Assembly (NCBI GenBank): GCA_029945375.1
Contig: CM057062.1
Location: 124,001 to 188,000, forward strand
Length of the DNA stretch: 64,000 nt
Source of the DNA: Agaricus subrufescens
Lineage: Eukaryota > Basidiomycota > Agaricomycetes > Agaricales > Agaricaceae
Direction of reading: 5' to 3'
Shown here: in pieces, positions 1 through 12,300 of the stretch
Position numbering within the stretch: the stretch's first letter is position 1
Layout: every line of letters starts with the position of its first letter
Translations under genes and position numbers: made by a program
The notes under the pieces: model-generated
The model's input: the letters and a program-made list of their open reading frames with translations, nothing else
What the model was told of the DNA's origin: nothing
Databases searched by the model: none

Positions 1-258
1 AGTGGCAGCCGTTGAAGATGCTGCTTTCGCACCAGAAGATGACGGTTTTGTGGATGTAGCCTGAGAGGAAGATGTTTGTGATAATCGAGAAGTTAAAGAT
101 GGTTTGGGTGGACAAATTTCTCGTCCAGAGACGATACCCCACAAATACTTCGATTGTAGAGCAGCTTTCATGCTCGATGACCACGTATAGTAATTTGAAC
201 CATTCAACTTCGGAAACTGCAAAGTTTCCGCAGTCGATTCACGCCCATCGGGGCCCAT
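1..258 (-). CDS. Copia-3 Gag N-terminus (partial, runs off the left edge)
   Basis: Read on the minus strand from an ATG at 258, the frame stays open to the window edge (86 codons). It contains the hallmark N-terminal motif of copia Gag (LQFPKLNGSNYYTW, then SMKAALQSKYLWGIV), followed by a Ser/Thr-rich stretch. The start ATG is the one inside the primer-binding site itself (GGTTATGGGCCCC). The frame has no other upstream ATG, and translation through the PBS gives an uninterrupted Gag start. The rest of the polyprotein lies outside the window. In the family Gag forms the virus-like particle in the cytoplasm. The call rests on motif recognition. Confidence 0.8.
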   Translation of the reverse strand, partial: MGPDGRESTAETLQFPKLNGSNYYTWSSSMKAALQSKYLWGIVSGREICPPKPSLTSRLSQTSSSQATSTKPSSSGAKAASSTAAT

Positions 259-262
259 AACC
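250..262 (-). other. Copia-3 primer-binding site (half tRNA-iMet type)
   Basis: The minus strand reads GGTTATGGGCCCC directly next to the LTR end. This is the primer site known from Drosophila copia, complementary to the anticodon arm of initiator tRNA-Met rather than to its 3' end. Confidence 0.85.
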
Positions 263-577
263 TGTCGAGACATTACGCAGATAGGATATTGATCGGTCCA
301 AAACGGAATATCAATCGAGCTGAGAGCGCGAGTTAATGAAACTATATTTGGAAAATAGATAATTTACCTGAGAGCGCGAGTTAATGAAACTGGGCTCTCA
401 GTACATTTTACTAGACTTATATACTACGAGTAAAACAGTATTATAAACATTATATCATAGAGAAACATGTCGAAAACATTATATCATTATTACAAAGGAT
501 GACGGCACAATGAATCAGAAACAAAAAAAGGAGAAAAATTAAACCTTAGTGAGATATTTCAGCGTCATATTTCGACA
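263..577 (-). repeat. Copia-3 5' LTR
   Basis: A 315 bp segment bounded by TGTCGA...TCGACA, the short inverted ends expected of an LTR, lies between the PBS (250-262) and a gene tail (578 on). On the minus strand it contains a TATATAAG box near 417-424. A 24 bp direct repeat occurs inside it (320-343 and 368-391). The partner LTR is left of the window, so the boundaries rest on the TG/CA ends, the adjoining PBS and the gene sequence that resumes at 578. Confidence 0.75.
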
Positions 578-708
578 AAAGTCGGACTGTCGGGGTGTTG
601 CGAGTGCACCTTCTTGATGATGATGGTGATGCGGAAGCCGGCGAAGTTGATGAGGAAGGGGACAGAGATGAGGAACGGAGGCACCTCCATCCCAACATAG
701 CTGCCTGA
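578..708 (+). pseudogene. C-terminal tail of a membrane-family gene cut off by Copia-3
   Basis: The plus frame ending in TGA at 706-708 reads SRTVGVLRVHLLDDDGDAE and then an acidic Glu/Asp-rich tail. This matches the last-exon tails of genes A-D, for example SRTIAIMREHL in D and TRTIGVLREHLLDD in C. The upstream exons are missing because Copia-3 sits immediately 5'. The rest of the gene should lie left of the window, beyond the element. As separated, it cannot make the normal protein. Confidence 0.7.
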
Positions 709-1289
709 TCATCATCGCTACTTGCCTAGTCTTCTATTTTTGTATACTATCACCCATGAGATCGATTGATCTGCTGGGGCTACATGAAGATGCTACCGCA
801 AACATATATCTGGGCCCCTGCCGACCATCAATGACTATTTGTAGGATTCAAAGCGAGCCGACAACACACCTAGAATGCTTCGTTTCCCAGGTAATCATAA
901 AAGTAGCCGAACATGATCATATTTGTCTACTGTTTAGTGCTTGGCCTTCTTTGATGTTGTCTGCGGTTTTCTTATTGCTTGCGTGTTAAGCATGCGGAAC
1001 CATCATGGCCATAGTGACAGGTGTAAAAGGAGTAGTTGTCATACACCATTGTCGTCAGATGATGGGCGGAATGAACTTGACAGTTCATCATTTTGCATGG
1101 TACAGAGTATGAGAAAGATCACGCTAAGTTAAGGGACTGCAGGTGAATAACGGACTGACCATCTCGCGTTTGAGTTTCGTAGTATCTTGTGACCTAGGTC
1201 GTTATCTTGGGGTGGCAGTAATGAATTTATTATATATGGATAACAATAGCAGCACGCAATGATATGACAATAGATTTCTTACGTGTAAT
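709..1289. other. No supported gene
   Basis: Short plus-strand reading frames (for example 756-989) show no recognisable motif, splice pattern or paralogue in the window. I see nothing here. Confidence 0.5.
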
Positions 1290-2483
1290 CCTCCTCGTCC
1301 ATACCATCCAAGAAGTAGTTCGTCTCAGCTATAGATTGAGCTTCCCCTTCAGAATTTTCATCAGCGCCCTCAGCTTTCGCGGCTCACCTCACGCGTTGGC
1401 CTTTTCACAATGTTCATTGGATAGCCCTGTCTTGAAACCTTGAACCATGGCTCGACACGCCTCGAGGTTGCGTCAGTTAAGTGCAGCCGTTTGTTCAGCA
1501 CCTCCGTCTTCCACAGATCATTGGGCGCAAAGTCGACTGGACGCGGCACCATGCCCTTTTACTCTCTCATGAGGTGCGCCCACGACTCCATTGCTTGTAT
1601 TTGTCTGAGCTTGAACACGTGTGTCTTGCCCTCCATAAGAGCTCTGACCTCGTCGAAAAGACAGCGGATGAGGTGGATCAGGCGGAGCATTGTGATAGAG
1701 CCCGCGTTCTTGGCGTAGTGGAAGTGGATGAGACAGCGGTGATAGAGTCCAATTGCGTCAGCCTCCTCGTCTGTGTCTGTACCGTCAGTCGAGCAGGCTG
1801 GGTCTGACGAGGCGGAAATCATAGGGGATGATGGGCGAGGGTGGTCTGACTGTGCGCGTGAGAAAGTGACGTACATGGCCTCTTCTGCCTTCGTCGTCGT
1901 GCCCATCCTCTCTTCTATCATCGGCATCATAGAGGATCATGCGGGACTCCAACTCATCAAGCTGGCGCTTCCGGCCCTCCACGCGTCGCTGAGCTTGGCA
2001 CCTCCCATTATTCGACGAAGCAGAGTAGTCGCAGTGGCTATTGACATCATCACAGGGTCGTTCCTTGGCTCAAGTCATCCGGACCCAGCCCTCGACCGGA
2101 CTTTTGCTCTCACCGCCAACTTTTCAACCATCCCATCCATCTCCCCATGCTTAGATCTGTCCACTCCGGATCTACACTGCTGACAAGCCGGTCTGCACTC
2201 GCTGCTCTACATCTGCCTCTGTTTCAAGACGGCCACTCTCCTCAAACAGGCTCAACCCCGCGTTAGAAGACATTCTGCACGCGTGGGTTCTTCGAATTCT
2301 CGCAGAATTGGGATCCTGATGCGCGTCTGCTTCCTGTCCCACATTGAACAATACTTGACTGTACCGTTTGATATCTTCAGCGATGCTACAAGGAGCATTC
2401 GCTTGTTGAAGGCAGGCTATCCCAGCCAAGGTGACCTTCCAATTCCGAAATTTTTTAGCCCGGCCCTCAGCCTCAACTTTCAT
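1290..2483 (-). pseudogene. Decayed coding relic of unknown function
   Basis: Several minus-strand segments read like protein but in shifting frames. One, around 1,900-2,050, reads CQAQRRVEGRKRQLDELESR. One at 1559-1930 is a 123-codon frame. After a TAA it continues in the same frame as a segment with LWKTEVLNKRLHLTD (1370-1552). An acidic stretch ends in EEDYT near 1,290, and another frame lies at 2172-2483. In-frame stops and frame changes argue for a dead gene or an old transposon gene. I do not recognise the family. The boundaries are approximate. Confidence 0.35.
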
Positions 2484-2560
2484 CTGGATCCAGGTTCACG
2501 ACATTCTCTGCTCTTCTAATCTGCGCCCTTGATCCTGACCTACCGACCTGCACATCGAAA

Positions 2561-3307
2561 TGGAGGCATTCAGACAGGTGAGCAAGTGCATCGGTCGTAA
2601 CGTGTTCATTGCGGTGTCTATTCCAATAACACATTTTCCTCAGGGCAGGGTGTTAAACATGGTGAACGGTCATCAACTCATTCTCGAGACCAGATGCTCA
2701 AGCGCAACTCAAATGCGGAATGGTGGCGAGTTTACGTGTACGACCCTTTGGTAGTGCAACTTGGATCGGAATATATGCTGTTGAATGTGATGAATGAGGT
2801 ACATAAGTGGTTATTCACTGAGAGTAGGAGAGCCGAAGCCGAAATTTTCGGAGCTCACGGGCGGTGGTGACTCCAAACGGGTGGTATGGCAGTGATTATG
2901 TGAGTCACTCGATTGACTTAAGAGGTATGCAAGGTGATCATGAAACATCCAGGCGTCCCTGACGCACCACACAAGCACATGACTACATACCAGAATCTCA
3001 CAAGCCACGATTGATTGCCCCGTTGTTGGTGAGTGACTTAAAACTCAGGTTTCCAATAAGTTGGGTAATCTCTCAGGATAATTTAGCCAAGAGGACGCGA
3101 CATTAACGCACGAAAATCACTGATATCTTTCCAAGTTTTCAATGCGGTCTGACCGCGTGTGACCCAATATCATCCACTGCACTGCCAAATATTACATAAT
3201 TTCCCCCACTCATTTGCTTTATTCGTTTCTTCTCCTCCATCTCCATCACCACCTCTCTTTCTTAGCTCCACCCACACCTCTCAGAAAATCACTCTGCGCT
3301 ATTTCTA
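2561..3307. other. Intergenic, upstream of membrane gene A
   Basis: No paralogue, motif or credible exon was seen. A pyrimidine-rich run just before the gene A start (3,220-3,300) fits a fungal core promoter/5'UTR. Confidence 0.5.
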
Positions 3308-5462
3308 ATGAGGAATTCTTTGACTCCTTATTTCCTTTCCCTTGCAGGGCGAAAACTCGTACTACGTCTAGTCCTCATAAGCTGTCTATTCGCTTTTGTC
3401 GTATATCTGATACTTGGGATTCAAGATATAGTTCATCATGAAAGTATCTTCAGGGGTTGTCTACATCTCGGTCTCATTATAAATCCAATTTTAGTTTCGA
3501 TACATCACATCGTTAGGTGAGTATTTTATCTGATACACGCATATTTTTCAGATTTATTAATGTCCTTTCTTTTTTCTCTTTTCTGCTTAGACTTTGGCCA
3601 AGTAAGAAATGGCTGGTTCGATCAGATCTCATATATTCTGCTGTCGAGTTCGTTATCGGTGAGTCCAAATACGGTAGGCTGGATAACAATGCTTAACGGC
3701 TTCTACATTACATAGTTACAGGATGCCCGATTGCTGAATACTTCTTATTGAGGGCACTCGGTGTCATAACGATAGGTATCGTTGCAGGAGCAATTCTCGG
3801 GATATCAGTCGGTATTTCTTTCTTCCTCGCAATTTGGAGACTGCACGCCTCGCAATATCGGACTTTCGGGTCTATATATGATTTCGTGGATGACGACGGT
3901 CATACATCGGTGGCACGTCAGAGAGGACTGAAAGGTGGACAATGGTCTTTGGTATTTGGAGTGAATATGTTCAGGAGGCGATTTGGGTCAGTGTTTCCGT
4001 TTTTTATTTTATTTGGCAAGATAAGTAATCTAATTGGGACCCGGCATTTTCTTTTAACAGCACAGATCAAGTATTCGTCAGAGGGTTGAGAGCAGTAGTC
4101 TCTATTCTTTGCCTTCTGGGGATGATAGCACTTGGATACCTGGTTTTGATCCTTCAGCCAATACAACAACACGGTTATTTCCGAAGCACGCAGGTTTCTT
4201 CGCGGGATCTGGGATATACGGATGGCAAAGTGAGGCTAGGCGTGGATCCGGTGAGTATGGAAGTTCTGGTATTGGCTCTTATCTTATTATCGTGTAGTTC
4301 ACGTCAACATTAAACAATCCCAGTTTGCCGCCGATTTATGCGTTTGATTTCGACGTCACATGGCGACCCGAACCCGATGGTAGGCCACGAATCTTTTTCT
4401 TGATAACCAAAGGCTGAATACGTTTCACTCCTAGTTCCGTGTAAGAGAGGTGTTGGGTCAGCTAATAATCTAGCTTGCGATGTATGGTCTCCTTTCTCTC
4501 CATCAGCGCCCGACAACCTCATCATCAAAATCAATTTCACTCGTGCATTGCCAAAATATCCGACGACCGACCTTCGAACTGGCGTATACCTATATTTCTA
4601 TACTGATCCGCATGATGTTCGCGACTTTGCCCCTATACCGATACAGTTATACCCTGGTTTTCATCTCTTTGGAACAACATTCTATTCATTTAGAGATAGA
4701 TATGCAAATTCACGGGACCTCGCATTTGGAATACCTCAGGTCTGTCAAAATAATTCCTCCAACGTGTTTTATTCATTCACAATCAATACAGTATAATCGC
4801 CATTTACTTATGAATGTCCAGGCTCTCGTACCAGATCCCGAGTTTGCAAATTCTGATCCGGACAATACCACAGCGACGTTAAGGTTGACGTATCAAGGAA
4901 ATTTAGAATCCGTACAGGGTAGTTATGACGTTCAGAAAGAGCAATCTAGCGATTCGGTAGTCAATGGTTTCGCGTTGGTTGGAGGTGCATGGACCTTTAT
5001 CAATGGTGTTTTCGCGACGGTGTTTGGATGTAGGTTACTCTTGGTTCTTTTTGGTAAGCAGTGTGGTTTTGTTCGGTACTGTTTCATATGTTCTGAGTTC
5101 TTGACACAGGCATTAAACCGTTGTCGATATATGGACTAGTCCATATATTTCAACGTCGCAGATCCCTCGTCGATAGTGGATACACACTTTCTGCAGAAGA
5201 GCAAAACCGGATCATTGCTGTGTTGCGCGAGCACCTTCTTGATAATGATGATGAAAGTGGAGGTCCGAGAACAAGAGCAGCCAATCAGGAAAGAGGCCCA
5301 GATGAAACACGAGAAGATGGGGGAGAGGAACAAGGTCTGGATTATGACACATCACGAAAACATCTTCTCACTGATGTTAATCACGACTTGGAGGCTGGTG
5401 ATGCTTCTGAAGAGAGTAAACGAGGCATAGAGCTGAGGAACTTACGCAACATTGTTCAGTAG
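3308..5462 (+). CDS. Multi-pass membrane protein A (unrecognised repeated family)
   Basis: Eight exons can be placed by GT/AG signals and by comparison with copies B, C and D: 3308-3516, 3591-3658, 3716-3986, 4061-4250, 4298-4379, 4435-4739, 4792-5053 and 5110-5462. They sum to 1740 nt (579 aa plus stop) with no internal stop. Predicted order: a basic N-terminus, TM1 and TM2 in exon 1, a basic cytosolic loop (LWPSKKWLVRSDLIYSAVE), TM3-TM4 in exon 3, TM5 in exon 4, an ectodomain of about 200 aa (QLYPGFHLFGTTFYSF, ATLRLTYQG), TM6 in exon 7, and an acidic cytosolic tail starting GIKPLSIYGLVHIFQRRRSL. Topology is inferred from the positive-inside rule. Function is unknown; a surface sensor or transporter-like role would be speculation. 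This is the most complete copy and looks functional. Confidence 0.8.
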
Positions 5463-6928
5463 TGATTTTCGGTTTTGCTTTTTTACTGCCGATATCGTCT
5501 CATTATAATTATTCTGATCTCAGGACATTAGATAATGTTATATCTACTCGTTCGATAACGTTTATTGACAAGCTACGCGTATGACTATTATCGTGAATAT
5601 GGCGGCTCATCTAGGCAATGATATCTCAGGACTTATTAGATAATGGGAGTTGAGCTCGGAATGGCGACTCAGGAGGCGGCAGAGGGGTCACAGACTATGA
5701 GGGGGTGACACTTCTTCGGCTGTCAAGCAGCCCCAAGGAAACCACGGAAGATCAGACTTGGTGGTGCCAAGTCTAACCCGTTATGATTCCGGTGCCTCCA
5801 TGTTGTCTAGCCCCTCAACCAGATCCGGCAACTACTACTACACCTGCGTCCTGGCATCCGAGGTTCCCGCACATGGTTGCTTTCCACCTGACCGGGACCA
5901 CTGACCTTTTCGACTATCCTACACCTTTCCCAGCTGGGGTTCTCCGTTAGCTGGGTTTAGGCGACGATCCTGCGGTCTGCCAGACTCACATTATTGCAAC
6001 CTTTTGCCCTAGCAATAAGTTATACATACGAGCTCACTAGTTAGATTAGTCCAATCTCAAAGCCTCATTACCTGGAAACCGGTAGTATCCGCACACCTTC
6101 ACCATGGTATTTTGGCAGTATCACCCCTCTCCTTCTGCCACCAAAGTACTCATGATCACCGTTCATCTGGACCTCACTGAACACTCATCGTATGCGAGTA
6201 ACTTGATCATCGTTGACCGTATATCATTTTTGTACCTCAACGGAATAGTTTTGCCTAACATACAAGCTTTCGAATCTACTACCCTGTTCCCGAAAACCTG
6301 TGTCACCATCGACTTTCACCTACCTCTGCTTTTACATCTGATTCTATACCTACGTTGAGACTCTGCTTTCCTAGGGCCGTGAATAACTTCCGTGGTGTGC
6401 GGGAAATAGGCACTCTGAAGAAGAGTTATGAAGGAGTGATTTGTTGAATGATACCAATGATCTTGGGGTTATATGAGGTCATAATTATGCCAGATGCTCA
6501 TAAAGGCACCACATGTAAATGATTATACTCCGAAACGAACACAAAACACTGCCTATTCCAGTCAATCATGAAAGGATGCTGGATAATTCTTTTCAACGTA
6601 TCCACTACATCACAAGAAGCTTCTTTTTGCATTCAACATTAACCCGGCATTCTTAATATAATCCTGAACAATATTTACTGGCAAACTAGTTGACACCTCG
6701 GTAAATTTAAGCCTGGCCATCGCATGACCCGAACACCACACTCGTTCAATCTAGCTGTGTGAATAAAAGCTAATAATATTTCCCAACACTATATAGTTCA
6801 AGCCTCCCTACTCGTTGGTTTTGCTTTGTTCGCTCTACCCTCCATCACCAGCATAGCTACCACTCCTCTTCTTTTTGTTCCGGACATATCCATCGAAACT
6901 CTTTCATTACTTTTCGAGCCTACTAGTA
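5463..6928. other. Intergenic between membrane genes A and B
   Basis: Nothing recognisable. A short repeated phrase (atctcaggac...ttagataatg) occurs near 5,517 and again near 5,624, suggesting a small insertion or duplication just after gene A. The 84-codon frame at 6104-6358 has no motif and no paralogue here. Confidence 0.45.
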
Positions 6929-8879
6929 ATGGCAGATTCTGCGACTTCTTTTCTTCTTTCGCTCACAGTGCGAAAGATAATACTACGTATAATCATTTTG
7001 AGCAGCTTATCCTCTTTCCTGATACACATGATAATCGGAGTCATATACTTCCTTGCGCACTCGCACGAGGCTGGCATCCTTAATTTCAGCGTTACTCTAA
7101 TCCCGTTATCAGTTATTTTGCATCACCTCCTTATGTAAGTTGGCATGTATAATTCAACTGTTTCTATCCTACCAACTCATCTTCGTTACCTGTATGAGTA
7201 GACTTTGGCCAAGAAAGAGATGGTCAGTCAGATCCGATTTCATATATTCTGCTATCGAATTTGGGATGGGTGAGTCCACTTATCGCATGATGAAGGGCAG
7301 TTTTTGACCACGTTGAGTTTCCATATACTCCAGTTACAGGATACTTAATTATTACCGTCTTGGTATTCGGGGTAATCACTGCCGGCTTGACGAGTTTGCT
7401 GTCAGCAGCGTTCCTTTGGCTATCTATCTGTGCTTCTTTCTTTCTGACCTTCTGGGGGCTGTGTGCCTCGCGTTATCAGACATTCAGGTCTACATATGAT
7501 TTTATGGCAAGTTATGATGGTACGAGAGTAATCCCGGGGAGATCAAGAACTGGATTGCTACCCTTTCTAATCAGGGAGAATATTTTTAGAAGGAGGTTTA
7601 GGTTAGTCTTTCTTGTCTTTGTTTTACCCTCGAGAAGATAGATCCTGATTGGGTTTTCTCTTTCTTGTTTTCAGAACAGATGGGGTATTTGTTAGAGGAT
7701 TGAGGGCTGTAATATCCATTCTCTGCCTTCTTGGGATGGTAACGGTCGGATACCTGGTTTTGATTGTTCAACCATTTTGGCAGCAGCAAGGGTACTTCTT
7801 GAAAATGCAGAAAATTGACTTATCTGAAGTGAAATCTCTCAATGAGAATGTGATAGTGGTAGCAGGCGTTGGTGAGTCCCGTAGTTGCTGGGTTGCACCT
7901 ATTTAATGTTGGTATCGTTTGCAGGGGTAGGAAGTTCGGGTCTCGTGTCTAATGATGATATTGATCTGGACATTACATGGCAACCTTCATCACAACATGG
8001 TATGTTGTAAATTCCCCTGGATTGTTGAACAATAAGTTTATCTTGCTCCTAGTTTCATGTAATCCTCGTGACGTATCCAGATTTGTTTGTAACGTGGCTT
8101 CTCCATTATCGAACCTCTCACCCGAAGCGCTTGTTGTCAAAGTCAACTATACACGTGCATTACAACACTTCTCGACGCCATCACTTCGAAGTGTCCTATA
8201 CCTGGGCTTCGTTACTGGTACCCAAAGACTTGAAGATGACGATTTCGACACTGTACTGATACAGTTGTATCCAAGTTCTCATCTCTTCGGCACAATATTT
8301 TATTCCTTCGAAGACGTTTATATGAAATCAGTTGACCTCATGTTTGGAATACCTCAGGTCCGTGACCAGCGTAATTTCCCTTGCCTGTTTTATTGATTTA
8401 CTGGTGAGACAGTTCGATAAACGTCTAGTTGCAAATGTCCAGGGTCTTGTACCCGACCCTTTATTCTCAGCTTCAGAGGCAGACACTACCAGCACAGCGA
8501 CGTTAAGGCTGACATATCAAAGTGTACAAGTTCAATATGGAATCGAGAGAGAGCATTCTAGTAATTCGGTACTCGATGGTTTCGCAACATTTGGAGGTGT
8601 ATGGACCTCTGTCAGTGGTGTTTTTGCGACGTTATTTGGATGTAAATTAATGTTGGTTCTTTTTGGTGAGGGCACCCATTTCTCCAGGACAAGCTTATAG
8701 TTTTTGACTCCTGATATAGGCATCAAACCATTGTCAATATATGGTCTAGTCCATCTATTTCAACGTCGCAGATCACTCGCGGATAGTGGATATACGCTTT
8801 CTGCAGAAGAACAACGACAGATCATTGCTGTATTGCGAGAGCATCTTCTTGACAATGATGATGATGATGGCGAATTGGG

Positions 8880-9284
8880 TGTTAAGATGATAATGATATC
8901 CTCCAGGGATTCATCATGCTAGCAGCTAACTAGCGTAGTGGCAGGTTGAGTAGTACTTACTAGAAGTAGTAGGAGATAGTTCTGAGGAGTTGAAGTATAT
9001 GACGAGAGTAGTAGAGATGTAGAAAATGTATCTTCGACGATGTAGATTACAGTGAATACATGGGGTTTATATACTAAACTACTAGTCCATCCACAAGTAA
9101 ATCCTTTACTGTGGGTCGCATATTATAAGCATAATTGCTCAGCTTAGAAGAGCATGAGCTACAGGTATCCACATACACGATTAGGCAGAGCTATGAGTCG
9201 CTCAATGCTCGGAGAGATACAAGTATATCTATCTAAATAAAGTACGAGCTTATACAAGCATCTAATACTATTATTATTCTAACA
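8880..9284 (-). repeat. Copia-1 3' LTR
   Basis: 405 bp copy of 15041-15445. It is preceded on the minus strand by a purine-rich tract (tggaggag, plus-strand 9285-9292), the expected second-strand primer site, also seen before the Copia-2 3' LTR. Confidence 0.93.
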
Positions 9285-9315
9285 CTCCTCCATGCTAAAT
9301 AAGCTACGGAATAAT

Positions 9316-12300
9316 TTAGAAGAACTCAATCCCTAGTAGTGATCGGATGAATTCAAATTTTCGAGTGTCAAGATTTTTTGTAAATATGTCGGCTGGATTT
9401 TTATTACCAGGGACATATAACAAAGCAATCTTCTTTTCTTCGACATATTCACGGATTACATGGTATCGGATGTCGATATGTTTGGAGCGTCTTTCTTGAA
9501 CAGGATTAGATCCCCAAAAAATAGCTCCTTCATTGTCCGCGTTCAAATGTGGAATTTGGACTTTAAAACCGATTTCTTTTAGCAATTGATGCATCCAAAC
9601 AAGTTGTTTGGAGCAGTCAGAAATTGCCATATACTCTGCTTCTGTAGAAGAAGAGGCAACAGTTTTTTGTTTGCGACTTAGCCAGCTTATACAGCCTTGG
9701 GCTAGAGTGACATAATTACCAGTAACAGATTTCCGGTCAGTTGGATCTTGTGCCCAATCTGAATCAGAATAGGCAACAATAGCTTCGTTAGAAGCACCGT
9801 TATAATTGAGTCTATATTTGCTTGTAGCATATAGATAGCGAAGAACATGTAGACCTTGATCATAATGTTCTTGTGCCGGATTAGCACATTGCTGGCTCAA
9901 TTTGACCGTTGCATAGGCTATGTCAGGCCTAGAACCAATCATAAGGTACATAAGTGATCCAACTAATTGTTGGTACTTCTGTTTAAAGATGGGCGTCGCA
10001 ATGCCTTCGAATTTGTTAAAGGTGAATCCTGAAGAGAGAGGCGTCTTGGTGGGTTTAGACGAAATCTCGAATCTTTCAAGGATTTTATTGAGATAATCAA
10101 CTTGGTCTATGAATAGTCGTCGATTTTCTCGATCCCTTTGAATTCTCATTCCTAAGAATTCTTTGGTTTCACCTAAATCTCGGCATTCCCATTTTAGCAT
10201 GAATCTGCGTTTTAAGTCTATATAGACTGCAGTTCGTTTCCCTATTATGGCTACGTCATCAACGTAAACTAATGCAATGATGAGTTGCTTCGTTTCTTTG
10301 TCAACGTAATAATATACCCCTGCATCTGATGCACATCACTTAAAGCCTAGTTCTTTCATAGAGGCGGTTAATTCGCGCCACCAGGCTAAGCCAGATTGCT
10401 TCAGGCCATATAATGCACGGTTTAATTTCCAGACTTTTCCTCGATGATCATGGAAACCTTCCGGTTCTTCCATGTAGATCTCTTCTTCGAGTTTTCCATA
10501 TAAGTATGCTGCTTTGACATCGACGCTTTCGATTTCCCAATCTTCTAGTGCTGCAACACTGAAGATGAGGCGAGCAGTTTCATATCGTACAACAGGGGAA
10601 AATAACTCATCGAAGTCGATTCCTTCGATTTGAGAGAATCCTTTAGCGACAAGTCGAGCACGTTTCCGGCCATCAGACTTTACGTTAAAGACCCATCTAT
10701 TTTTGATAGCTTTTCTTCCTTCCGGAAGTTTAACTATTTCATAAACTCCTCGCTTTTTTAAGGCTTGGAGCTCCTCCAGGCATGCTGCAATCCAGTCTTT
10801 CTGTTCGTCCTGAGGTATTTTCTCAAGGTCTCTATAAGTGACTGGAATGATGGCTTTTGCCAATAAAATGGAAATGAATTCCTTTCCCCCCTCACTTGTA
10901 AGACGTTTTAGTTGTTGATCTTCTGTTTCTGGAATTTTAGGTAAGGGTTTATTTTTACCCATCACCATTCCCATCGGATCATCGACATCTTCTCCATCAA
11001 AGTGCCAACGTGGTCGGCTTATTTTGGTTGACGGAGGAGCAGAAGGATCTGTTTGCTCTTTCGAAGCGATTGAGCCAGGCCAGTCTTCGCTACTTTGTCT
11101 TTCAATGTCTACGGGATTTGATTTTTCACCATAGACATTTCCCGGTCTTACAGGGGGTTGTCGCTGTCTATTCGATCTTCTCGGAGGGAATCCTTCCGGA
11201 AGAATGAAGGGAGGTCTATTAGGTAATGACCTTTCTCTTCTGATGACTGGGGGTCGCTCTCTAGGAGTAGGTCTCGGGCTCGGAGAGGAACTCGAACTCG
11301 GACTCGGTGCTCTCATTTTTCCTTTCTCTTGAGGAGAGAGACGGGGAGGTGTACTCGGAGGAGGCTGAACTTCTCCTGGACCTAAGTCAGAAGGAGTAGA
11401 CGGCGGCGGTTGCGGATCAAATCTATTTTCATCGTGATAGTCTATAGGTTGACGATGTCCTCTTGAAGTTCCGATGTCAAAATCAAATGATTCATGGTCA
11501 TCATCAGGTGGTGGACTTTCATCACGGGGTGGAGAAGGATTTGATGGTCTCTCCTGATTGGAGGAAGAAGGGTGATGATATCGGCTATGCCGAAAATCAT
11601 TCATTGGTTTTGGAGTGAAAGAATCTGAGAAATTAGGATCATACTCTAAGGGTCTTAGAGGATCTTCTTCAGAGGATGATGAGTCGTCAGTCCCATCATC
11701 TTGAAGCATTCTTTTCTCTAGTTCACCAGGTTTATAATCTGGACAGAACGGAAAGATTCATTCATCAAAGATTGCAGATCTCGATCTGAATACTGTCTTA
11801 TTGGATTTATGTCTGTAAAATATATAGCTCCCAGCTGGGGCGTATCCAATGAAGGTCATGAATTCAGAACGAGGTGAAAGCTTATTGATTCGCTTTTCTT
11901 CTGGTATGAATGCATATGCACCGCAACCAAATACTCGGAGATGGTTTAAATCTATCTTTGGATATCCGAAGTATTGATGTGGAGTCTGCCAATTTAGGCG
12001 ACGCACTGGTGTATTATTATAAACGTGAGCGGCTGCTTGGATAGCAAATTCCCAAAATGAATCAGGTAAGCAGGCGTGTAGCCGCATTGCCTGTTCTTTT
12101 TCGAGCAAGGTGCGATTTAACCTTTCTGCACGACCATTTTGTTGATGTGCATAGGGGACCGTTGTTTGATGGTCTATTGCGCTATCAAGGAAGAAGTCCT
12201 TGAGTCCTTGGGAGACATATTCTCCGCCATTGTCTGTCCGGAATTGGAAACAACGTACTTGTTGCCATTGCCACATTTTATGTACGTAAGCTTCTATGTA

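Larger units (their letters stand above)
1..577 (-). mobile_element. Copia-3, 5' part of a Ty1/copia retrotransposon
   Basis: LTR, PBS and Gag start are contiguous on the minus strand. The element interrupts a member of the membrane-protein family: coding sequence for its C-terminal tail resumes at 578. The predicted 5 bp target duplication is AAAGT (578-582), but the left copy is outside the window. Whether the element is intact cannot be judged. Confidence 0.75.

Noticed and set aside
5463..6928. A further membrane-family copy between A and B
   Set aside because: None of the conserved family blocks (LWPR..W, LFGTTFYSF, GIKPLS) could be found in this interval.
10336..11760. Programmed readthrough or selenocysteine-like recoding at the TGA codons of Copia-1
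   Set aside because: They fall at ordinary positions inside RT and at the integrase/RT junction; one replaces a CGA found in Copia-2, and no recoding structure was evident.
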